In this document: positions 1-5,120 of the stretch, one piece after another
How the letters are laid out: each line of letters starts with the position of its first letter
Numbering within the stretch: position 1 is the first letter of the stretch
From: Desulfobacterales bacterium HSG17
Lineage (GTDB): Bacteria; Desulfobacterota; Desulfobacteria; Desulfobacterales; Desulfococcaceae
Direction of reading: 5' to 3'
Length of the DNA: 6,064 bases
Assembly (NCBI GenBank): GCA_030377945.1
Contig: JAUCGD010000202.1
Span: 1-6,064, forward strand
Translations under genes and position numbers: made by a program
The notes under the pieces: generated by a model
Databases searched by the model: none
Seen by the model: the letters and a program-made list of their open reading frames with translations, nothing else
Told to the model about the DNA's origin: nothing

Positions 1-97
1 AAAGAAAAGGTGATGATTGGCGACCAATGAAATTTCGATATTTTGGTGACGTCAATTTTTAAAATCAGGAACGATTTGAAAGTGTCCAAAAAATCAT

Positions 98-391
98 ATG
101 CAAAAGGGCTATTTATTCCGAGGTCTGGACTTAAGAAAAATAAAGGCAGAAAAACATCTAAGCAGTTCCAATATTATTGCCCGGCTGAATCTGCCTAATA
201 TGGCTTATAATCGAAGGAATCAGGAAAAGCGCATAGAAATATATGGCCGTGCCCAGGAAGGTTTGATCGAACTGGAGCAGGATACGGAAAAACGCCTCAA
301 ATATCTTGATTTTATTGATTACTATGCAAATATTAATGAAGAAGATTTAAAGCAGTACAGGGAAAAATATTTACTTAAAAGTTCATATTAA
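98..391 (+). pseudogene. N-terminally truncated fragment of an Rpn/DUF4351-family (PD-(D/E)XK-like) protein
   Basis: Ninety-seven residues are readable. The segments GLDLRKIKAEKHL, NIIARLNLPNMAY and EKRLKYLDFIDYYANI resemble the middle region of Rpn/YhgA-like putative transposase or nuclease proteins that end in a DUF4351 domain. In those families about 150 or more residues with the PD-(D/E)XK core come first; here they are missing. In this frame stops lie at 11-13, 14-16, 47-49 and 77-79, and the ATG at 98 has no Shine-Dalgarno, so the fragment is probably not translated from its own start. It ends at TAA 389-391, while the matching C-terminal domain continues one frame over from 402. Dropping one A of the AAAA run at 377-380 would join the two parts into one reading frame. 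I read this as a degraded gene. That it belongs to this family is recognised from pattern memory, not from a search. Confidence 0.55.
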
Positions 392-401
392 GGAGGAAAT
401 T

Positions 402-617
402 ATGGGATTCAAACAATTTTTTCATGAGGAAGGTAAGAGAGAAGGTGAAATATCATTATTTAAAAGGCTTTTAACTCGTCGTTTTGGTTCATTTCCGGCA
501 TGGACATCAGAACGGCTGAAAAAAGCCGATATAAAAGATATTGAAATATGGACAGACCGGATTCTGGATGCAAAATCTGTTGAAGATATTTTTACAGATC
601 AGGGTTTAAGTGTCTAA
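402..617 (+). CDS. DUF4351 domain-containing protein (C-terminal piece of a split gene)
   Basis: The 71-residue product matches the DUF4351 pattern: a G-x-x-E-G-E lead-in, LLTRRFGSFPAW at about residues 23-34, an amphipathic stretch ERLKKADIKDIEIW, and the ending RILDAKSVEDIF. DUF4351 is a small helical domain of unknown function at the C-terminus of Rpn/YadD-like putative nucleases. Here it stands alone, directly after the fragment at 98-391 and in another frame. An ideal-looking AAGGAGG lies at 390-396 before the ATG. In the ATG frame those same bases read Lys-Glu-Glu-Ile-Met, which is what an uninterrupted protein would plausibly have, so the apparent ribosome site may simply be old coding sequence. 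If translated, it would be a domain without its catalytic partner. Assignment to DUF4351 is fairly secure; that it is a functional gene is doubtful. Confidence 0.6.
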   Translation: MGFKQFFHEEGKREGEISLFKRLLTRRFGSFPAWTSERLKKADIKDIEIWTDRILDAKSVEDIFTDQGLSV

Positions 618-649
618 TGATTATATTTTGGGATTTTTCCGTTTTATTG

Positions 650-1336
650 TCATTGTTTGAAAATGTCATCATCCACCATTCCGTCTCGTATATAGATTAA
701 TCGTTTTGCATAATTCATTACTCTTTCATCATGGGTGGAAAAAATAAAGGTGACATTTTTTTTCTCATTCATGTCTTTCATAATTTCCAACAGACCGGTT
801 CCGGTTTTGGAATCCAGATTGGCTGTCGGTTCATCAGCTAAAACAATGGAAGGATTGGATACAATAGCACGGGCAACAGCAACTCTTTGCTGCTGGCCTC
901 CTGAAAGTTCGGCAGGGCGGCGGTTATATAATTCCGTAAGCCCTACTTCATCCAGAATGGATTTTGCACGTTCCCGGCGTTCTGCCCCTGGAATTCCCTG
1001 GAGCAGCATAACGTATTCCACATTTTCAAGAGCAGATAAAACAGGAATAAGATTATAGGACTGAAATATGAAGCCGACCTTATGCAGGCGAAGTTCTGCC
1101 AGCTGGGACTGATTCATCTGCTCAAAAATACTGCCATCAACTGTAATGCTTCCTGAATCCGGCAGATCCAGGCCGCCCATTAGATTTAAAATAGTGGTTT
1201 TACCTGAGCCTGAAGGCCCTGCAAGAGCTGTAAATTCTCCTTTTCCAATGGAAAGGCTCACCCCCTTTAAAGCTTCCACTTCTACCCTGCCCTGCCGGTA
1301 TTTTTTTACAACATCAACACATTTGACAATACTCAT
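650..1336 (-). CDS. ABC transporter ATP-binding protein, LolD/MacB type
   Basis: This is the nucleotide-binding subunit (228 aa) that powers the two FtsX-type permeases encoded upstream, acting on the cytoplasmic face of the inner membrane. All ABC motifs are present: Walker A GPSGSGKT (40-47), Q-loop glutamine at 92 in [10 protein letters not shown], signature LSGGQQQR (144-151), Walker B IVLADEP (164-170) with catalytic Glu169, D-loop ANLDSKTG, and the H-loop STHD with His202. The [17 protein letters not shown] segment and short length are typical of LolD/MacB/FtsE-like ATPases. I chose ATG 1336 over an in-frame TTG at 1348: neither has a strong Shine-Dalgarno, but the ATG has a weak GAGA upstream and the usual family N-terminus. 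It is the last gene of the minus-strand operon, 45 bases after permease B. Canonical LolD cannot be told from a paralogue by sequence reading alone, so no symbol is given. Confidence 0.93.
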   Translation of the reverse strand: MSIVKCVDVVKKYRQGRVEVEALKGVSLSIGKGEFTALAGPSGSGKTTILNLMGGLDLPDSGSITVDGSIFEQMNQSQLAELRLHKVGFIFQSYNLIPVLSALENVEYVMLLQGIPGAERRERAKSILDEVGLTELYNRRPAELSGGQQQRVAVARAIVSNPSIVLADEPTANLDSKTGTGLLEIMKDMNEKKNVTFIFSTHDERVMNYAKRLIYIRDGMVDDDIFKQ

Positions 1337-1356
1337 AATATCTCGCAAGTCTGATT

Positions 1357-1380
1357 TTAATTTTGGTCTTAATTTTGATC
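1357..1380. repeat. 12-bp tandem duplication between permease B and ATPase genes
   Basis: TTAATTTTGGTC (1357-1368) is followed at once by TTAATTTTGATC (1369-1380), with one mismatch. The pair fills most of the gap between the permease B stop (1382-1384) and the ATPase start at 1336. It looks like a local slippage duplication. No function is visible. Confidence 0.7.
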
Positions 1381-1381
1381 A

Positions 1382-2626
1382 TTAATAATGACTCATAGCC
1401 TCAACAGGTGTAAATCCTGCGGCTTTTACTGCCGGATATATACTCACAATCAGCCCCAGAACCAGTACCACAAGATTTGCCAGGATAACTTGATCTATCT
1501 GAATAACAGGAAAAATTATCCTTGGCATTCCGGTATATTCCATTGCTGCTGCAAATGCTGAAAGATTTATACCGGTTTCTGAAAGTGCTAAAACCGAAGC
1601 CAGGGATACTGCATTGCCTATCAATATACCCAAAATCAGAATAAATAATGATTCCGTAAGCACCTCTATTATTATCCACCAGGGTTTCATGCCCAGAGCT
1701 TTAAGAAGACCAAATTCCCGCATTCGCTCAAATACAGCCATAAGCATGGTATTTACAATACCAAAACCCATTGCAATAAAAACTACAAAATTCCACATAA
1801 TGGAAAAACCTTTGTTCATTTCAACATATGCGGTTATTAGAGGAAGCAGTTCTTTCCAGGTCTCAATTGAGTAGCTGTCAGGCAAGGCTTTTTTAAGAGA
1901 TTGTGCAACAATCTCTTCATCTATGTTTTCAGGAATAATAACAGATATTTCAGATAAACCTGTTTCCAGTTTCAGCATTTTACGGGCAGAAGGCATATTT
2001 ACAAAGGCAAAAGCCTTTTCAGTAGCTTCCAGGTCAGCCCTGTAAATACCGACTATTCTAAAAGCCCTGGAAGCCATTTCTCTATCTGCTGCCTGGGACA
2101 TGAGAACCAGTTTATGCCCCAGCTTTGTTTCAAATTTATCTGCAAAAGCCCGGCCAATTATAATGCCGTGTTTATCATCAGGTTGAAGATATTTTCCCTG
2201 AACAATTCCCTGGGCGATAAATGATACCTCTGCCTCTTTATCAGGCTCAATTCCCACAAGTGTAATGCCTGATGAGTGCCGCGCATTGCTTGCAACAGCA
2301 TTAACCCGGATTCTTGATGTCCATAGAGAGCCTGGAGGAAGATTTTTTTCCAGGGAAGTTATCAATTTTTCCTGTTGGTCTTCCTGCTGATCCTCCTGAA
2401 TGGCCATAGTGTTTTCTATAACCGGATCATTTCTGTATTCAGGGTGATGAATCTGGATATTTCCGGTCAGGGTGGCAATGCTGTTTTTTATCATCTGATC
2501 GGTCACCCCATACATAAGCGCCCCTAAAAATACCATTATCCATACACCGATAACTACGGCAGTCAGGATTACTGCTGTACGCCGTGGATTTCTCCATATA
2601 TTGCGCCAGGCAATTTGCAGATACAT
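1382..2626 (-). CDS. ABC transporter permease, FtsX/LolC-LolE type (permease B)
   Basis: This 414-residue inner-membrane permease has the FtsX/MacB layout. It starts with the amphipathic motif AWRNIWRNPRRT (6-17), followed by a first membrane helix at about 18-40. A large periplasmic domain (about 41-270) comes next, then three C-terminal helices at about 275-298, 316-345 and 378-400. The family motif FERMREFGLLKALGM (299-313) follows the second helix, and the end YPAVKAAGFTPVEAM is typical. Length and topology fit LolC/LolE-like proteins, which extract lipoproteins or lipids from the inner membrane. ATG 2626 is supported by AAAAGG at 2635-2640, eight bases away. It probably pairs with permease A, to which it is clearly related but not identical, and with the ATPase downstream. 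Residues 77-86 hold a glutamine/acid-rich QEDQ repeat in the periplasmic domain. The substrate is not known. Confidence 0.92.
   Translation of the reverse strand: MYLQIAWRNIWRNPRRTAVILTAVVIGVWIMVFLGALMYGVTDQMIKNSIATLTGNIQIHHPEYRNDPVIENTMAIQEDQQEDQQEKLITSLEKNLPPGSLWTSRIRVNAVASNARHSSGITLVGIEPDKEAEVSFIAQGIVQGKYLQPDDKHGIIIGRAFADKFETKLGHKLVLMSQAADREMASRAFRIVGIYRADLEATEKAFAFVNMPSARKMLKLETGLSEISVIIPENIDEEIVAQSLKKALPDSYSIETWKELLPLITAYVEMNKGFSIMWNFVVFIAMGFGIVNTMLMAVFERMREFGLLKALGMKPWWIIIEVLTESLFILILGILIGNAVSLASVLALSETGINLSAFAAAMEYTGMPRIIFPVIQIDQVILANLVVLVLGLIVSIYPAVKAAGFTPVEAMSHY
2369..2398 (-). repeat. Imperfect 12-nt coding repeat (QEDQ) in permease B
   Basis: Two and a half copies of a 12-nt unit encode QEDQ-QEDQ-QE at residues 77-86 of permease B. 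The copies differ at three third-codon positions (GAG/GAA, GAT/GAC, CAG/CAA), so the duplication is old or has been kept while synonymous changes built up. It lies in the periplasmic domain, probably in an exposed loop. Confidence 0.55.
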
Positions 2627-2654
2627 TGTTTTGACCTTTTTACTGTTTTTTTAT

Positions 2655-3035
2655 CTAATCTTTATCAATATCGCCGTCATCATCAATAGTAAAAGATTCA
2701 TATTCACCATCATCAAGGTAAAAGCTATTTGTTATTAATTCTTCATCTGATCCTTCCTCATATATAGCTATGTAATATCTTCCTTCTTCAATATCTTCAA
2801 ATTTATCGCAGCTATCGTTAAAATCATACCATTCACCCAATTGAAAAGAATCCACAATACTATCATCTGAATCCCAGCGGAGTTCAACAACGAATTCATC
2901 GGTATCCAGATTGCACACCTGTATAATTCCCTCATCGTCATCAGATGAACAACCAGCTACTATCATGAATATTAAAATCAATAACCATGCTGCGTACTTT
3001 ACGAATTTTGAATCTGTGTTGATTGTTTTTTTCAT
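2655..3035 (-). CDS. Small, highly acidic predicted lipoprotein
   Basis: The 126-residue product starts with a lipoprotein signal: basic N-terminus, hydrophobic stretch from Ala15 to Ala27, and lipobox IVAGC with Cys29 as the lipidated residue. Residue +2 is Ser, which in enterobacterial rules means sorting to the outer membrane. The mature part (29-126) has 35 Asp/Glu and only four Arg/Lys by my count, including runs SDDDEG after the lipobox and DDDGDIDKD at the end. Alternating hydrophobic residues suggest a small beta-sandwich. Cys41 and Cys76 could form a disulfide. AAAGGAG at 3045-3051, nine bases before the ATG, gives a good ribosome site. I do not recognise a family. It sits 40 bases after the PIN gene and 28 bases before permease B, so it may be cargo or accessory of the Lol-like transporter, or a passenger of the inserted block. 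The Asp-rich C-terminus could bind calcium, but no full EF-hand or dockerin loop is present. Confidence 0.8.
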   Translation of the reverse strand: MKKTINTDSKFVKYAAWLLILIFMIVAGCSSDDDEGIIQVCNLDTDEFVVELRWDSDDSIVDSFQLGEWYDFNDSCDKFEDIEEGRYYIAIYEEGSDEELITNSFYLDDGEYESFTIDDDGDIDKD

Positions 3036-3044
3036 TTCTTCTTT

Positions 3045-3051
3045 CTCCTTT
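3045..3051 (-). promoter_or_regulatory. Ribosome binding site of the acidic lipoprotein gene
   Basis: AAAGGAG on the minus strand lies nine bases before the ATG at 3035. Together with the gap of 40 bases after the PIN gene this indicates independent translation initiation rather than coupling. Confidence 0.7.
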
Positions 3052-3075
3052 GTTTAATGTTATTAATTAAAATCA

Positions 3076-3504
3076 TTAGCTGTATATCATTTCAGCCTTT
3101 CTTATGCTGCATAGATCATAAAAATCTTCCGGGTTAAATGTTAATATCGCATCTATTTTCAGTTCATCATCTTTCAACATTTCCCGAATAATCAAATCTA
3201 CAAAGCTAAAGTTCATATTGGAGTCCTTTTTAACTAAAAATACTTGATGATAAGCTTTCTCACGATATTTATCATCAAAAATTTTATGAACAATATTTTT
3301 GGACAACACTGATTTAAAAGATTTAAGCCAGTCTTTTCTTTTAACAAACCTGGTATTCAATGTTTCATATAATGTTGGCCAGGGGACTAAGCAATTGTGG
3401 ATAATAATATCATCATACAATATATTAGCGAATTCGTGATATTCATCTCGCTTATCATAAAGTGCGTACCAGAAACCTGTGTCTATGATAATGTTTTTTG
3501 GCAT
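3076..3504 (-). CDS. PIN-domain protein, VapC-like putative ribonuclease toxin
   Basis: The 142-residue product has a PIN-domain pattern. The first strand IIIDTGFWYAL gives Asp8. Glu47 lies in WPTLYETLN. Asp103 is in NFSFVDLIIREML, and the last strand AILTFNPEDF (119-128) supplies Asn124 and Asp127 near the usual fourth position. PIN proteins are Mg-dependent ribonucleases; the VapC group cleaves tRNA or rRNA and is held inactive by a partner encoded just upstream. Here the upstream neighbour (3824-3507) stops only two bases before this ATG, which has no clear Shine-Dalgarno of its own, so translation is probably coupled. Length matches single-domain PIN toxins. The base composition is AT-rich compared with the transporter genes. 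The domain assignment is strong; that it is a toxin is inferred from arrangement, because the partner is not a classical VapB, Phd or AbrB-type antitoxin. Confidence 0.82.
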   Translation of the reverse strand: MPKNIIIDTGFWYALYDKRDEYHEFANILYDDIIIHNCLVPWPTLYETLNTRFVKRKDWLKSFKSVLSKNIVHKIFDDKYREKAYHQVFLVKKDSNMNFSFVDLIIREMLKDDELKIDAILTFNPEDFYDLCSIRKAEMIYS

Positions 3505-3506
3505 GA

Positions 3507-3824
3507 TTAAAAATCTTCATCAGGTTCAGTTTCAAAAGATCCATAGCCTTCCCATGACGATGCTTTTCGTTTTCCAAATAAAAATTTGCCTTTTACTTTT
3601 TCGTCTTGTTTCCATATTAAATAAATTCTGTCACGATTTTTAATACTAACATTTTCCGAGAGATCTTTTTTTAAATCTTCAATTAAATTATTTTTAACAT
3701 TGTATTTAAATACAGCTATGCTGTCACTGCATTCTTTAGCTTCTTGATTATCAAGCCATTCATATAATCCATTATAATCTCCACGAATTCCCAAATCAAA
3801 TGAAAGCCAAACTGTTTTTTCCAT
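3507..3824 (-). CDS. Uncharacterised small protein, possible Cas2/SinR-like fold, candidate antitoxin of the PIN protein
   Basis: The 105-residue protein is not assigned to a named family. Its predicted layout is strand TVWLSFDLG (4-12), helix YNGLYEWLDNQEA (17-29), strand DSIAVFKYN (34-42), helix LIEDLKKDL (47-55), strand DRIYLIW (65-71), strand GKFLFG (79-84), then the motif SSWEGYG (89-95). The order, an Asp (D10) at the end of the first strand, and a terminal W-x-G-[YF] recall the small ferredoxin-like Cas2/SinR/VapD group; this is inference from pattern. AAAGGAG at 3833-3839, eight bases before the ATG, is a strong ribosome site. It comes first in a two-gene unit with the PIN gene (two-base gap), the usual position of an antitoxin. 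The acidic tail ETEPDEDF is compatible with binding a basic partner. No DNA-binding domain such as a ribbon-helix-helix or AbrB fold is apparent. Confidence 0.7.
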   Translation of the reverse strand: MEKTVWLSFDLGIRGDYNGLYEWLDNQEAKECSDSIAVFKYNVKNNLIEDLKKDLSENVSIKNRDRIYLIWKQDEKVKGKFLFGKRKASSWEGYGSFETEPDEDF

Positions 3825-3832
3825 TGCAAATT

Positions 3833-3839
3833 CTCCTTT
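3833..3839 (-). promoter_or_regulatory. Ribosome binding site of the PIN-cassette first gene
   Basis: AAAGGAG on the minus strand, eight bases before the ATG at 3824. It is much stronger than anything before the PIN gene, so the first protein is probably made in excess over the PIN protein, as expected for an antitoxin. Confidence 0.7.
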
Positions 3840-3866
3840 ATCAATAGTAATTTTTATTTTTGATAA
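3838..3866. repeat. Spaced inverted repeat upstream of the PIN cassette (possible operator)
   Basis: TTATCAA (3838-3844) and TTGATAA (3860-3866) form a perfect 7-bp inverted repeat with 15 bases between. The half-sites are 22 bp apart start to start, about two helical turns. The repeat lies between the permease A stop and the start of the PIN cassette and touches its ribosome site. It could be an operator for self-regulation, but the region is very AT-rich and chance is a real alternative. Confidence 0.35.
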
Positions 3867-3875
3867 TGTTTTATA

Positions 3876-5114
3876 TCACAATGCAGTCAATGCTTCAACC
3901 GGCCGCATTTTCCTTACTTTCAGTGCCGGATATAAGGCTGTCCAAAACGTAATAAAAAATACCAGTGCAGGGCCTATTAATATGGAAAATATATTCAACC
4001 TAGGGTACATTCTGCCGGAAATGCCGTATTGTGCAAGCATTTCGGAAGCTTTGCCAAAATAAATCCCGTATTGCTGGAACCAGAGGGTGAGCAGGCTTCC
4101 GAAGATGATGCCTGATATTATGCCCAGCCCGGTCATAATTATGGATTCTGTTAAAAGCAGTCCGGTCAGGCGGTTTGATGTGGTTCCCATAGCCATAAGA
4201 ACTCCGAATTCATGGGTTCTTTCAAAAATTGCCATAAGAAAGGTGTTTAATATGCTGAATGCCACTACTATAAGCAAAAGCAGGTAAAATATTAATCCTC
4301 CCACAAGATCCATATATATTCCCTGCACAAGCCCTGGCATAAGAGCTTTCCAGTCAAGAATGACAAGCTCTTCTTTTGTATTTATGCCTCTGATTTTTTC
4401 AGAAAGATTATTAATAGTTTTTGAAACGGTTTTTAAAGAATCGGTGACAATTACAATTTCATTTACAGCTTCTCCCATATACCAAACATCCTGAAAATAT
4501 TTCAATGGAATTTGCAGGGCATTGCGGTCAAATATATCCTGGCCTGATTTGAAAATGCCTTTGACTGTGACAACAGCAGCAGCAATAGAACCGTCAAGGC
4601 CCTGGCCCAGCAATGTTACGGTATCACCGACATCAACTCTAAGATTTTTTGCAAGTAATTCACCTATCAGGGCATGAGCACTGTCTTCCGGTTTCAGGTA
4701 TTCACCTTTTTTGACCAGTTTTTTCAGAGAAGACACACTGGCCTCGCGTTCCGGGTCAACCCCGGTGACAATAATGCCGTAAGTCCTTTCCTGTGAAGAT
4801 GCCAGGGAAAAGCCTGTGGTTCGGAATGTATATGCTTTCACTTCAGGAGTCCGGTCTAATATCTGACCGATTATATCAGGATTTTTAACAACCTGACGCA
4901 GTTCTTTTTTATCCTGGTAATCCTTTTCCTGAATTTGAAAATATCCGGTATGAATCTTAACTGCTGAATTAATCATTGTTTCATATGTTCCAAACTGAAA
5001 TGAGAGCATAAATATGAGCAGGATGGTTGCAAAAGCAATAGCAGAGATTGTAAGGATTGAACGCCGCAGATTTCGCCAGATATTTCTCCAGGCCATTTTC
5101 AAATAAATGGACAC
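3876..5114 (-). CDS. ABC transporter permease, FtsX/LolC-LolE type (permease A)
   Basis: This 412-residue inner-membrane permease has the same four-helix plan as permease B. It has the N-terminal motif MAWRNIWRNLRRS (7-19), helix 1 at about 19-40, a periplasmic domain of about 230 residues, and helices at about 272-297, 316-346 and 375-398. The conserved FERTHEFGVLMAMG (297-310) follows helix 2, and the protein ends ALYPALKVRKMRPVEAL. The start is GTG at 5114, fixed by AAGGAGGT at 5123-5130 with an eight-base spacer; a later ATG (Met7) would lose that spacing. It begins six bases after the LolA-like gene, so the two are translationally linked. With permease B it probably makes a LolC/LolE-like heterodimer served by one ATPase. 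The periplasmic domains of the two permeases differ considerably, which suggests separate roles, for example one contacting the periplasmic carrier. Confidence 0.92.
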   Translation of the reverse strand: MSIYLKMAWRNIWRNLRRSILTISAIAFATILLIFMLSFQFGTYETMINSAVKIHTGYFQIQEKDYQDKKELRQVVKNPDIIGQILDRTPEVKAYTFRTTGFSLASSQERTYGIIVTGVDPEREASVSSLKKLVKKGEYLKPEDSAHALIGELLAKNLRVDVGDTVTLLGQGLDGSIAAAVVTVKGIFKSGQDIFDRNALQIPLKYFQDVWYMGEAVNEIVIVTDSLKTVSKTINNLSEKIRGINTKEELVILDWKALMPGLVQGIYMDLVGGLIFYLLLLIVVAFSILNTFLMAIFERTHEFGVLMAMGTTSNRLTGLLLTESIIMTGLGIISGIIFGSLLTLWFQQYGIYFGKASEMLAQYGISGRMYPRLNIFSILIGPALVFFITFWTALYPALKVRKMRPVEALTAL

Positions 5115-5120
5115 TGCGTA

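Noticed and set aside
616..654. Bidirectional terminator between the convergent DUF4351 remnant and the ATPase
   Set aside because: Only AATGA/TCATT with a long loop and a 3-bp GGA/TCC hairpin can be drawn; no GC-rich stem followed by a T-run.
1334..1348. TTG at 1348 as start of the ATPase
   Set aside because: No Shine-Dalgarno before it; ATG 1336 gives the usual short N-terminus of LolD/MacB ATPases.
735..1385. Open frames on the plus strand opposite the ATPase gene
   Set aside because: They are antisense to a gene with every ABC motif intact, have no ribosome sites, and their products show no recognisable domain.
1401..1874. Open frames overlapping permease B on both strands
   Set aside because: They lie within the coding sequence of a clear FtsX-type permease, and their composition is that of shifted or antisense readings of membrane helices.
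3507..3824. Cas2-like layout as a sign of a CRISPR-Cas locus
   Set aside because: No repeat-spacer array and no cas1 or other cas gene in the window; the resemblance concerns fold only.
2627..3875. Insertion-sequence or transposon ends around the inserted block
   Set aside because: I found no terminal inverted repeats, no target-site duplication and no transposase gene at either edge by eye.
4087..4287. Plus-strand open frame opposite permease A
   Set aside because: Antisense to conserved helices 2 and 3 of the permease, no ribosome site, no family resemblance.
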